The translations under genes were made by a program, and so were the position numbers. From the NCBI GenBank assembly GCA_011523385.1, contig WTGX01000016.1, positions 1-34,653 of the forward strand: a stretch of 34,653 nt of DNA, written 5' to 3'. Every line of letters begins with the position of its first letter. The stretch's first letter is position 1. Under the pieces are notes generated by a model. The model saw nothing but the letters and a program-made list of their open reading frames with translations, did not search any database and was not told the DNA's origin. Shown piece by piece: positions 25,786-33,461 of this stretch. The stretch comes from Nitrospira sp. GTDB taxonomy: Bacteria; Nitrospirota; Nitrospiria; Nitrospirales; UBA8639.

Positions 25786-26826
25786 CTACAAGAAACACAT
25801 TTCAGCACAGTATGTTGTGAAAACAGAAGCTGCGTATCCAGCATACGTTTCTTGATCGGAGATATCGTATAGAAAAGTCCTATCGCTCACCACATCGATC
25901 ATCCGTTCCTCATATGTATCGTCATAAAACTTGAATCCGGTTTCGCACAAAAATAGTTGCCCTGTATTGTTTTCAATTAACACATCATGCGCGTAGAATC
26001 CCGGCCCCAAAATTTGTCCAATACGGTAACTGAATGCATGCAATTCTTCCAAACGCGGTACGACCAGTTTTTCACGCAGGTATACCAGAAGTTCACGATC
26101 TTTCGGAGTATCCTTGTTGTGCACCGATGGATTATTTTCCCTCACGTCTCGAGCGCGAACATAAATTCTTATCAAGTACGTGCCAATGCACATCAACCTG
26201 ATACATGTATAATAAACCGATTCTTTGAAGCGTACCGTTGTATCTATGAACTGCGTATTGTAACGTTCCCCGTCCAATTCTTGTAAATTGTCGACAATAA
26301 ATGCTCTTGAGGCGGAACCGAATCTGGAATTACTAAACACGCTGGTTCTTTGGTCAAAAGTGCGCCCAGGCACAGATATATCGTGTTCAGAGAAAAATAA
26401 GTTAGCTTCTTTCTTGTCTCTTATGATCTCCGCAATTCCGTGAAAGTTAAAAACCGCGGTTACATTTTGTAACAAATCATTCGGAAATTTGTATGGTTCA
26501 AGATCGTCTCGATCTTCATTGACGAGATTGACAAGGACAAGCGGCAGGCCGTCAGCCAAGCAAAGTTCACGATTCAGACTCTCATGGTCACCTATATAAG
26601 CTGATGCAATACCGCGTTGCCCCAACGCACTGCAAAACGGTGGGAAAAACCGACGAGACTTAACCTTGCCGCGAGCCCTCAGACCACGAGAACCCAAGGC
26701 AAGTATTAAAATTTTTCCTCTGACGTTAGATGGTTGAAACTTTCGTATCCGAAAATTTTCCTTCCAAATTCCAAACTTCTTTCTTGTCGAAGAATGAGAA
26801 ATGCGTTTTCTTATTGTCCTGAGCAT
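25786..26826 (-). CDS. Unrecognised protein in the glycan locus, possibly ATP-grasp
   Basis: A 346-residue cytosolic protein, without signal or membrane segments. The DNA is visibly richer in A and T than its neighbours, which suggests separate transfer. Features that recall ATP-grasp enzymes are DKKEANLFFSEHDISVPGR (Lys plus a 'x..gI.vP' turn), a central FIDTTVRFKESVYY strand, and HDVLIENNTGQLFLCE near residue 285, like the 'D.l....g....E.n' metal end of that fold. If correct, it would ligate an amino acid or similar group to a sugar or carrier. This is a pattern guess; no family was recognised with certainty. The start ATG has no clear ribosome binding site. Confidence 0.6.
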   Translation of the reverse strand: MLRTIRKRISHSSTRKKFGIWKENFRIRKFQPSNVRGKILILALGSRGLRARGKVKSRRFFPPFCSALGQRGIASAYIGDHESLNRELCLADGLPLVLVNLVNEDRDDLEPYKFPNDLLQNVTAVFNFHGIAEIIRDKKEANLFFSEHDISVPGRTFDQRTSVFSNSRFGSASRAFIVDNLQELDGERYNTQFIDTTVRFKESVYYTCIRLMCIGTYLIRIYVRARDVRENNPSVHNKDTPKDRELLVYLREKLVVPRLEELHAFSYRIGQILGPGFYAHDVLIENNTGQLFLCETGFKFYDDTYEERMIDVVSDRTFLYDISDQETYAGYAASVFTTYCAEMCFL

Positions 26827-26965
26827 GTTCTTTTTCGAGCCCTTTTGTGGCTGCGCTGCCCCTTACCTAATGTAAGTCCGAGTGGAGAATCAGGAATTGA
26901 CGGAATTATAGCGGTCGTGGTGACTATGGGAAAGGTTAATGAAAAAACCCGTATTGCCGCATCCG

Positions 26966-28006
26966 TCACACTTCATCACTACTTGGATTGCCCGCGAAAA
27001 GATCCAGGTACTGATCAACGATTCGATTCTTGTTGAAGGTCTCTTGCAAACGCCTGCGACCGCCCGCGACCAGCGTCTCGGCAAGTACCCTATCGTTACG
27101 CAATCGGCGAACAGCCGTGACGAAGGCATCAAGATTGTCGATGTCAACGAGCAACCCATTCTCGCTATCAGTCATGTACCAGTTCGGCCCTTCACTACGG
27201 GTCGCAACCACCGGCACGCCGGCTTGCCATGCCTCCAGGATCACGTTGCCGAGCGGCTCGCGCCGTGACGGCATTCCAAAAACGTCCGTTGCGGCGACGT
27301 AATGGATTGGTTCCTCCACCCAACCAACAAAACGGGTACGATCGGCTATACCCACCCGATGTGCCAGCTTTTCCAGCGATCGACGTTCCTCTCCGTCGCC
27401 GATCAGCCAGAGCCAAGCGTCCGGAATTCCCGCAGCCGCGCGAATCAGAAGATCATGCCTTTTTCTTGGCAAGAACCGGCCTACACCCGAGATTAAGAAA
27501 ACGTCCTCAGGTGTGTCGAGTTCGACCCGCGCCACCGGCACCGGATTCACCTCGCGGGCGAAGTTGGAGATGATGTGTACGGGCCGGGTCCAGCCTAGAT
27601 CTATGCAATGACTCCTGATGCCCGGCATGTTGCCGACCAATGCGTCGCAGCGGAAAAAGTGCTTCAAGTGCGGGGGAAAGTTCCCGAGCCGTGCCAGCTT
27701 CACTGCCCCTGGCCAGTCAGGAATTAGCCGTGCGGCGCGCGTCATCCAAGCCATGATGGCATCGGGTTGCCACTGTCGGAGCATCTTGCGCACCCGCCAT
27801 GGTAAGAGAAGACTTGACAGCGAGATGTATCGGTAATGATTCTCGATGATTGGACCAAGCGCTTCGATTTCTCTCCGCCATAAGCGCCGTGGACGAATGA
27901 CGAATCGTTGCTCCACACCTCGTTCGCCCAACGCATTGACCAGATTTACGAAGAAACGTTCCGCGCCGCCGTCCTTGCCGAAATGCATGTGTAAAATCTT
28001 CGGCAT
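26966..28006 (-). CDS. Glycosyltransferase family 4
   Basis: A 346-residue GT4 (GT-B fold) enzyme. The N-terminal domain starts ILHMHFGKDGGAERFFVNL, the acceptor-side pattern. The C-terminal domain has ISGVGRFLPRKRHDLLIRA, the LIGDGEERRSLE stretch, and the donor-binding SRREPLGNVILEAWQAGVPVVA with the E-x7-E pair. It should work at the inner face of the membrane on a lipid-linked glycan. It is the last gene before the fragmented segment. Confidence 0.92.
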   Translation of the reverse strand: MPKILHMHFGKDGGAERFFVNLVNALGERGVEQRFVIRPRRLWRREIEALGPIIENHYRYISLSSLLLPWRVRKMLRQWQPDAIMAWMTRAARLIPDWPGAVKLARLGNFPPHLKHFFRCDALVGNMPGIRSHCIDLGWTRPVHIISNFAREVNPVPVARVELDTPEDVFLISGVGRFLPRKRHDLLIRAAAGIPDAWLWLIGDGEERRSLEKLAHRVGIADRTRFVGWVEEPIHYVAATDVFGMPSRREPLGNVILEAWQAGVPVVATRSEGPNWYMTDSENGLLVDIDNLDAFVTAVRRLRNDRVLAETLVAGGRRRLQETFNKNRIVDQYLDLFAGNPSSDEV

Positions 28007-28116
28007 GATTACGTCTACCTATGTATCCGATGCCAATGAAGAAGCACGTGATAACGAAGCTGATAAATCAGATTATGTCAAGCTTGTATGCCGCCGCGTT
28101 CCACCAATAACCGTCT

Positions 28117-28248
28117 CTACTCCCGGATCGTGCAAGTCATTGCCTGCGTATTGCCGGCCAGCAACGGCGATGGCTGTACCAGAACCACCTTGAGTCCGGT
28201 CTCCCGGAGGAACTTCTTATCTTCGTCTACGGTACTGGCCTCCTCCAT
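28117..28248 (-). pseudogene. Remnant of an unknown coding frame
   Basis: 43 residues that read like protein (MEEASTVDEDKKFLRETGLK, then VVLVQPSPLLAGNTQAM) and stop at 28117. The frame is open some way upstream (TVRRLY) but meets a stop at about 28278. It lies between the intact GT4 gene and the GT4 fragment, in 299 bases with no complete gene. It is probably a leftover of the rearranged locus. Confidence 0.3.
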
Positions 28249-28305
28249 CCTGTAAAGCCGCCGCACCGTATTCGATCCGTCATCCGGTTATTCAGGCCCG
28301 TGTCC

Positions 28306-28623
28306 TTATCCACCGTCCAGCAGCTCCCGGTAGAGCGTGTTGAGTGCTGCTGCCTCGTCCTCGATCTGAAATTTTTCCTCGACGTGGCTCCGGGCCGCTG
28401 CTGACCATTGCTGCAGCGTGGCGGGCGAGGCAAGCGTTGCATCGACTGCCGCGCGCATTTGTTCCACGTTACCGGGTGGGATCAGGCGTCCGGTCTCGCC
28501 TTCCACCACCAACTCGTCGAATGCCCCAACCGTCGTAGCGATCACCGGGACACCGCATGCCATTGCCTCGAGCGGGGTCAGCCCGAAGCCTTCCCAGCGC
28601 TACGGGGCCACAAGCAGGTCGAG
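28306..28623 (-). pseudogene. C-terminal GT4 fragment, near-copy of 29588-29907
   Basis: About 106 codons that match the last part of the GT4 gene at 29588-30637 with roughly 17 differences in 320 bases by eye. The frame holds an in-frame TAG at 28600-28602 where the intact copy has CAA (VAP-stop-RWEGF versus VAPQRWEGF). Upstream of 28623 the similarity fades within 30 bases. No start is left, so no product is expected. The 28646-28820 stretch that follows holds nothing I can name. Confidence 0.85.
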
Positions 28624-28820
28624 TACCACAATGGCACTCGGCATTAATTGCACACAGCCGATGGAGATTCGGCGAATTCCCTGAATTCCATCGATCGTTA
28701 TACAGAGAAATCTGGATTCTTGTTGTCAAACTGGGTTGCGTCCCCTAGATTACGAAAAATCTACGCATCATCCAATGGAGTATTGAAAGGAGTCATCGTT
28801 TGGATTCAACCCTGAACAAC

Positions 28821-29165
28821 CTATGTGCGCTCATATGAAGAAACCGCTTGCGTTAAGGTGTCTTTCACCCAGGCGTTTAAAGTTTGATCCTCATCTGCCG
28901 CCGCGATGCTGATCATTTCGTGAATGTCTGGACCAACCCGGGCGACAAATTTGCCGGAGTATGATTTATACGGAGCGATTGCTCTCAGTGCACACTCATC
29001 CAGATAGACTTTCAGGGACTTTTTGAATTCACGCTTCAACTCAGCTACCGTTTTCCCGTAAAAATCCGCGCTGCCGGTTAATCCCAGGATCTCTCCACGG
29101 AACAATTCCGCATCCTGATCAAACACAATTTTTGCCTTCATGTTACCCAGCGTCATGACGTTCAT
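28821..29165 (-). CDS. hicB: HicB-family antitoxin
   Basis: A 114-residue HicB: an N-terminal degraded RNase H-like fold (KAKIVFDQDAELFRGEILGL, then TVAELKREFKKSLKVYLDEC) and a C-terminal ribbon-helix-helix region (FVARVGPDIHEMISIAA, DQTLNAWVKDTL), which binds operator DNA. It would neutralise HicA and repress the operon. The ATG overlaps the hicA stop by four bases (ATGA). Met9 (29141) is an alternative start. Confidence 0.9.
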   Translation of the reverse strand: MNVMTLGNMKAKIVFDQDAELFRGEILGLTGSADFYGKTVAELKREFKKSLKVYLDECALRAIAPYKSYSGKFVARVGPDIHEMISIAAADEDQTLNAWVKDTLTQAVSSYERT

Positions 29166-29416
29166 GGCCTGACTCCGTTCTCTTCCAGGAATTTTCTGAT
29201 TGTTGTGACAACGCCCTTGTTAGTATTGGGTGAGGGATGCGGCCGATGAAAGACGTGGACCCTGTTGAAAATAAAAACCGAAATACGTGAGCCTTCGCGT
29301 TCTTCGATTACAGCACCTAGTTCCCTGAAAAGCGCCATCATATCTGTCCATTTGATATTGCCGCTGACAGGATGTTTGAAGATTAATGCAAGCGTTCTCT
29401 CATTCTTGCGCTTCAC
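29162..29416 (-). CDS. hicA: HicA-family mRNA interferase toxin
   Basis: An 84-residue HicA, a double-stranded RNA-binding fold that cleaves mRNA. It has WTDMMALFRELGAVIEE, then EGSRISVFIF, the HRPHPSP segment with the catalytic-type His, and KGVVTTIRKFLEENG, in the order of the family's longer subtype. Start is GTG 29416. A TATAAT-like -10 and a palindrome lie just upstream. It looks intact. Confidence 0.9.
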   Translation of the reverse strand: MKRKNERTLALIFKHPVSGNIKWTDMMALFRELGAVIEEREGSRISVFIFNRVHVFHRPHPSPNTNKGVVTTIRKFLEENGVRP

Positions 29417-29426
29417 GCCTAAATGA

Positions 29427-29441
29427 TACTATATTATAGTA
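29427..29441 (-). promoter_or_regulatory. Palindrome over the hicA -10 region, candidate HicB operator
   Basis: TACTATA and TATAGTA are perfect inverted arms around one T. On the minus strand it contains TATAAT about 20 bases before the hicA GTG. HicB proteins with ribbon-helix-helix domains bind such palindromes at their own promoter; the role here is inferred. Confidence 0.45.
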
Positions 29442-29505
29442 CTTCCGTAAACCATCTGTCTTCCGGTATCAGCACCGGAGTAGGTCGATAAATCAGCACT
29501 CCCAT
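29434..29505 (-). pseudogene. First codons of a second GT92-like gene
   Basis: 23 codons starting MGVLIYRPTPVLIPEDRW, then FTEVL and a stop. The first 14 residues equal the start of the GT92-like gene at 24253-25554 except for one conservative change. The break after ED coincides with the hicA promoter region, so HicAB seems to have replaced the rest of the gene. Confidence 0.8.
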
Positions 29506-29587
29506 GCCCACCGCCTTCATGCCTTGGTAAACCCAAGATCAGGTAGATCAGTATGCCCCGCAGTTTGTGAAAGAGTCATCGCCTCTC

Positions 29588-30637
29588 TTATCCACCGTCC
29601 AGCAACTCCCGGTAGAGCGTGTTGAGGGCCGCCGCCTCGTCCTCGATCTGAAATTTTTCCTCGACGTGGCTCCGGGCCGCTGCTGACCATTGCTGCAGCG
29701 TGGCGGGCGAGGCAAGCGTTGCATCGACTGCCGCGCGCATTTGTTCCACGTCGCCGGGGGGGATCAGGCATCCGGTCTCGCCTTCCACCACCAACTCGTC
29801 GAATGCGCCGACCGTCGTTGCGATCACCGGCACACCGCACGCCATTGCCTCGAGCGGGGTCAGCCCGAAGCCTTCCCAGCGTTGCGGAGCCACGAGCAGG
29901 TCGAGCGCCTGATACCAGCGCGGCATTTCCTCCACCGGCACCTCCGGCAGGAACAGAATCCGGTCCTGAAGCCCGGCTCGTATCACCTTCTCGCGCAGGC
30001 CCTGTAGAAACGGAACATGCTTGTGCGCGGCGCGGCCCATCACCAGGGCAGTCACGCCGGTGTGCCGGGGCAGCACTTCGAGCATCGCGTCGACGAACAC
30101 GTCCGTACCCTTTTGGCGCCGGATGCGCCCGTAGCACCCGATGGTCACGTTCCCGGACAGACCGAGCGAACGCCGGTGCGCGCGCCGGTCCCCGGGGGGG
30201 TGGAACGTCGCGATGTCGATTCCGTGCATGATCACGCGCGCCGGTCGTCGCAGATAGGATGCGGATTTGCGTGACGTGGCCACGACGGCGTCCATGCCCG
30301 AAATCAGAAGGCGGGTGTAGCGCGTGTGGTGCCGCTGCGAGGCGGAGGTGAACACGAGCTTCAGGCGCTTTCTCAGAACGTGACGCAGGATGAGACCCAT
30401 GAGCATCTCGGTGTTGCGCCGCGCGTGCCAGACCCGGCACGTCCGGCCGGACATCCGGATCACGGACCATAACGGTATGTGGGGGACGTGAGCCGGCAGC
30501 CCCGGGCCGGTCGCCGCGATCCCGATCGATCTGGCCTGCACCGGCAACAACCGCACGATCGTTGCCGTGACGCCCGACAGCCGTCGTTTCAGATTCGCCG
30601 CGATCACTTCGATCTTGTCGTCGATCTTCTCGGGCAT
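29588..30637 (-). CDS. Glycosyltransferase family 4
   Basis: A 349-residue GT4 enzyme. The N-terminal domain includes HIPLWSVIRMSGRTCRVWHARRN; the C-terminal domain has GCYGRIRRQKGTDVFVDA, ILFLPEVPVEEMPRWYQALD, and the donor site RWEGFGLTPLEAMACGVPVIA with the E-x7-E pair. The whole C-terminal DNA is duplicated at 28306-28623. It lies 40 bases from pyrE on the same strand. Long antisense frames across it are shadows. Confidence 0.92.
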   Translation of the reverse strand: MPEKIDDKIEVIAANLKRRLSGVTATIVRLLPVQARSIGIAATGPGLPAHVPHIPLWSVIRMSGRTCRVWHARRNTEMLMGLILRHVLRKRLKLVFTSASQRHHTRYTRLLISGMDAVVATSRKSASYLRRPARVIMHGIDIATFHPPGDRRAHRRSLGLSGNVTIGCYGRIRRQKGTDVFVDAMLEVLPRHTGVTALVMGRAAHKHVPFLQGLREKVIRAGLQDRILFLPEVPVEEMPRWYQALDLLVAPQRWEGFGLTPLEAMACGVPVIATTVGAFDELVVEGETGCLIPPGDVEQMRAAVDATLASPATLQQWSAAARSHVEEKFQIEDEAAALNTLYRELLDGG

Positions 30638-30677
30638 CGATGGCTATCCGCGACATCAGCTATTGGCCGGGTGTCAA

Positions 30678-31271
30678 TCACGTGCCGGGTTGGGCGGTTT
30701 TCAAATCGTCCAGGGTTAACAGACTGATCAATGACACCCCTTGCGCTTCGATTTTCTGTTTGCCGTCCTGTTCCTGCCGGTCCACGATGACCATGACGTG
30801 TGAGACGTACAATTGTGCTTCACTGGCGGCCTGGATGGCTTGCAGGAGCGACCCGCCGCTTGTCAGCACGTCATCGACGACCAGCACGCGATCATTGGAT
30901 TTGATTGCGCCTTCGATTCGTTTCCCCAGTCCATGATCCTTGGCTTGTTTTCGCACGACAAAGGTGCGGTAGGTTTTCCGAGGTTGAGTCGAAAAGGCAT
31001 AATCGGATATAGCTGTTGCCAGTGGAATGGCTCCGATTTCCAGGCCGCCCACCGCTTCGAAGGAAAGGTCGCGGATGGCCGCGCACGCGAGTTGCGCCAC
31101 GAGCCACCGGGCATCGGGATGCGCCAACAGGGCCCTGCAGTCCACGTAATAGGGACTGGTTTCTCCGGAGGCCAGCACAAAGCCGTTGTCCGGGTTCCAT
31201 TGAAACGCCTCGTATTGCCAAAACAGGGTTGCCAGTTGTCGGGAACTGTCCATGAAAAGCAGGTCTAGCAT
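30678..31271 (-). CDS. pyrE: Orotate phosphoribosyltransferase
   Basis: A 197-residue PyrE that joins orotate to PRPP, giving OMP in pyrimidine synthesis. The PRPP-binding motif VLVVDDVLTSGGSLLQA is complete, RKQAKDHGLGKRIEG is the flexible catalytic loop, and SGETSPYYVDCRALLAHP is the orotate-side segment. Met7 (31253) is an alternative start. It is divergent from the gene at 31334 with 62 bases between. Confidence 0.95.
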   Translation of the reverse strand: MLDLLFMDSSRQLATLFWQYEAFQWNPDNGFVLASGETSPYYVDCRALLAHPDARWLVAQLACAAIRDLSFEAVGGLEIGAIPLATAISDYAFSTQPRKTYRTFVVRKQAKDHGLGKRIEGAIKSNDRVLVVDDVLTSGGSLLQAIQAASEAQLYVSHVMVIVDRQEQDGKQKIEAQGVSLISLLTLDDLKTAQPGT

Positions 31272-31333
31272 TTGACGACCGGGAATGACAACGATGAAAA
31301 TCGGCGCGACGGTTTCACCTGTCGGACACGATC

Positions 31334-32185
31334 ATGTTCAAGATAAAAAAGCGGCCGCTTAAGCCGGTCAAAGAGCCGCAGCTCTACAACGTGTTGGAGA
31401 ATTACACGGATTTCGATCCTCCGGGGAACGTCATGGTCTGCGCCATGGCGGGCGAGGAGAATATCGAGCATCACGCCAAAGTCCTCGGGGAAAGTTATGA
31501 GATTCCGCTGGAAGACATGCGCCGGCTGTTGACGGACGGGGGGCTGTATACGTATCCGGAAGCCGGGGGTGTGGTGACGCGCGGGATGTTCGTGTGCCGG
31601 ATCGACCCGGCCGGGCCCAAGCAGACCTGGGTCCTGGATTTGGAGCAGACCGCCCAGGCCGAGCAACTCGCGCGGTTTTCGGATATTCCCCTGGCCGAGG
31701 CCGTGGAGCACGTGTTTTACAGGGGGCTTCCCGGGGAATTGCAGGAACGCCTCACACAGAAGAATCTGGGGCTTGATTACAGCAAGCTGGAGCGGTCGGT
31801 GGCTCGATGGGGAGATATTCGCTACATTGATTTTCGCAAAGACTGGTCGCCCTATTTCAAGCGCAAGTGTTCGATGCCGGATGGGTCGATGGTCGAAACC
31901 GGCGGAATCGGGGAATTTGCCGAACTCCACGGCATTACGGTGGCGCAGGCGCAGACGTTGATGGAGCAGGGGGGTACGTTGGAGCTTGAAGACGGGGTGC
32001 TGGCCTGCCAGGTGGTCAATAACCAACCGACGGTGGCCCGCTTCAATGCCAAACAGTACGCCAAGGCCAAGGAGTTGATGGACACCAAGGGCCTTCACGT
32101 CATGGACGCGCTGAGTGAGATGGCGTTGAACGACCCCGTGCTGATGCGCGCGTTACGGCGGGCCGAACGGGAAAGCTCGGGCTGA
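31334..32185 (+). CDS. Unrecognised cytosolic protein
   Basis: A 283-residue protein (MFKIKKRPLKPVKEPQLYNV...) with no signal, membrane segment or known motif. Visible stretches are PPGNVMVCAMAGEENIEHHAK near the start, a PGELQERLTQKNLGLDY middle, and a C-terminal MEQGGTLELEDGVLACQVVN segment with helical tail. It is acidic and well-formed, with good codon use like the housekeeping genes here, so it is a real gene, perhaps one limited to this phylum. It is divergent from pyrE; a shared control region is possible. Function is unknown. Confidence 0.8.
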   Translation: MFKIKKRPLKPVKEPQLYNVLENYTDFDPPGNVMVCAMAGEENIEHHAKVLGESYEIPLEDMRRLLTDGGLYTYPEAGGVVTRGMFVCRIDPAGPKQTWVLDLEQTAQAEQLARFSDIPLAEAVEHVFYRGLPGELQERLTQKNLGLDYSKLERSVARWGDIRYIDFRKDWSPYFKRKCSMPDGSMVETGGIGEFAELHGITVAQAQTLMEQGGTLELEDGVLACQVVNNQPTVARFNAKQYAKAKELMDTKGLHVMDALSEMALNDPVLMRALRRAERESSG

Positions 32186-32210
32186 CCGGGAACGCGTGGT
32201 TCATTTCCCG

Positions 32211-32228
32211 CCCTGTCGCTCGACAGGG
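32211..32228. other. Short perfect hairpin
   Basis: CCCTGTC and GACAGGG flank a four-base loop in the gap between the unknown gene and the SUMF1-domain gene. No T-run follows, so it is not a clear terminator. Confidence 0.35.
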
Positions 32229-32265
32229 GGCGCGGCTCCGGTTGTTTGAGCATACAGAAAGAGAG

Positions 32266-33105
32266 ATGATGACGAAGAGGCTGCTGGTTGTCGCCGCGTG
32301 TGTGTTGATGGGAATAAGCGTGAACGGTGCCGCTATCGAGTGGGCTGACGCGGACGTGGCCGTTTCGAGCAAGGACGGTGCGCCCATGGTGGTCATTCCC
32401 GCCGGTCCGTTTTTCATGGGCGTGCCTAAATGGGCACGAGACGGGGGGCTGGATGAATACCCCAATCATGAAGTCGAATTGGACGCCTATGCCATTGACA
32501 AATATGAAGTGACCAACGGCCTGTATTTGGAATTTATTCGTGTGACCGGCCATCGTACGCCATCGCACCCCACCGACCCGTCGAAAAATCTCTGGCAGGG
32601 GGGACTTATGCCGGAATCCATTGCGTCCCTGCCGGTGGTCAACGTGGATTGGTTTGACGCCGATGCCTATTGTCAATGGGCGGGCAAGCGGTTGCCGACC
32701 GAAGCTGAATGGGAGAAGGCCGGTCGCGGGACCGATGATCGACGGTTTCCCTGGGGAGACGTCGAACCCACGCACAAACACCTGAATTTCAATCAGTCCT
32801 GGCAGGGTGAAAAAACCCTGGTGCCGGTGGGGATTTATGAAAAAGGCAAAAGTCCTTACGGGGTTTATGATATGGCGGGTAACGTCTGGGAGTGGGTCGC
32901 CGATTGGTATGACGCGACGTATTATTCCAGGAGCCCACGCCGGAATCCTCAGGGGCCCTCAACGGGGACCCGACGGGTCATCCGCAGTTCCGGGTGGCAG
33001 GTGGAAACCCCACAGGTGAGAATTTTTACCCGGGTCGCCAGCAATCCGCTCGACCGGAATCACTCGACCGGGTTCCGGTGCGCCGCCACTCTTTCGACGC
33101 CGTAA
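32266..33105 (+). CDS. Secreted SUMF1/FGE-sulfatase domain protein
   Basis: A 279-residue protein with a signal peptide (MTKRLLVVAACVLMGISVNG) and a SUMF1-type domain: MVVIPAGPFFMGV, YAIDKYEVTNGLYLEF, VNVDWFDADAYCQWAGKRLPTEAEWEKAGRG, MAGNVWEWVADWYD and GFRCA, here in family order. The pair of cysteines that generate formylglycine in the true FGE are not present at the usual place, so this is more likely a non-catalytic or different SUMF1-fold protein acting in the periplasm. I chose ATG 32266, which follows AGAAAGAGAG; the frame is open to TTG 32242. Confidence 0.85.
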   Translation: MMTKRLLVVAACVLMGISVNGAAIEWADADVAVSSKDGAPMVVIPAGPFFMGVPKWARDGGLDEYPNHEVELDAYAIDKYEVTNGLYLEFIRVTGHRTPSHPTDPSKNLWQGGLMPESIASLPVVNVDWFDADAYCQWAGKRLPTEAEWEKAGRGTDDRRFPWGDVEPTHKHLNFNQSWQGEKTLVPVGIYEKGKSPYGVYDMAGNVWEWVADWYDATYYSRSPRRNPQGPSTGTRRVIRSSGWQVETPQVRIFTRVASNPLDRNHSTGFRCAATLSTP

Positions 33106-33166
33106 TGTCGCTCGGGTGGGGTGGTAGTCAACGTAGGCCTCCCCGGTCACGCGGCCTCTCTGTATT

Positions 33167-33239
33167 TGTAGCGGCCGCATCTCATGCGGCCTTGAGAGGC
33201 AACCAAGAGAAGAAGACATTATGAGATGACGCCGCTACA
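33167..33239. repeat. Palindromic repeat with TGTAGCGGC ends
   Basis: TGTAGCGGC (33167-33175) is inverted at 33231-33239 (GCCGCTACA). A nested hairpin GGCCGCAT/ATGCGGCC lies at 33173-33191, and GCCTCTC/GAGAGGC overlaps the left part. It is in the 356-base gap between the SUMF1-domain gene and the MltD-like gene. It may be a REP-like element. Confidence 0.6.
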
Positions 33240-33361
33240 GCGACAAGAGAGCGGAGCGTGATCGACCGCAACCCGTAGTTGCTCACAGAGAGTAATATTG
33301 ATGTCGGCCTACAAGATGTTGTAGCATATGCTCTCAAGTAGATGAGCCAGACATTGCGTTC

Positions 33362-33390
33362 TTGACAGAGTTTCGCATTTACGTTATCTT
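33362..33390 (+). promoter_or_regulatory. Sigma-70 type promoter for the MltD-like gene
   Basis: TTGACA (33362-33367), a 17-base spacer and TATCTT (33385-33390) lie in an AT-rich stretch about 75 bases before the start codon at 33462. A TATAAT at 33398 has no matching -35. Confidence 0.55.
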
Positions 33391-33461
33391 ATGTAGGTAT
33401 AATTGGATATTGATGAAAATATTATAAAAAATCAACATGTTACGAATAAAAAGGATTGTTC

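Noticed and set aside
25691-25854. Short plus-strand frame starting GTG between two glycan genes
   Set aside because: It overlaps the 3' end of the gene at 25786 and is too short to support.
29517-30656. 379-codon open frame in another minus-strand frame
   Set aside because: It lies over the intact GT4 gene, is rich in Arg, Gly and Asp, and has no motif; it is a GC-driven shadow.
31265-32098. 277-codon minus-strand frame that abuts pyrE
   Set aside because: Antisense to the unknown gene at 31334, whose composition and codon use are better.
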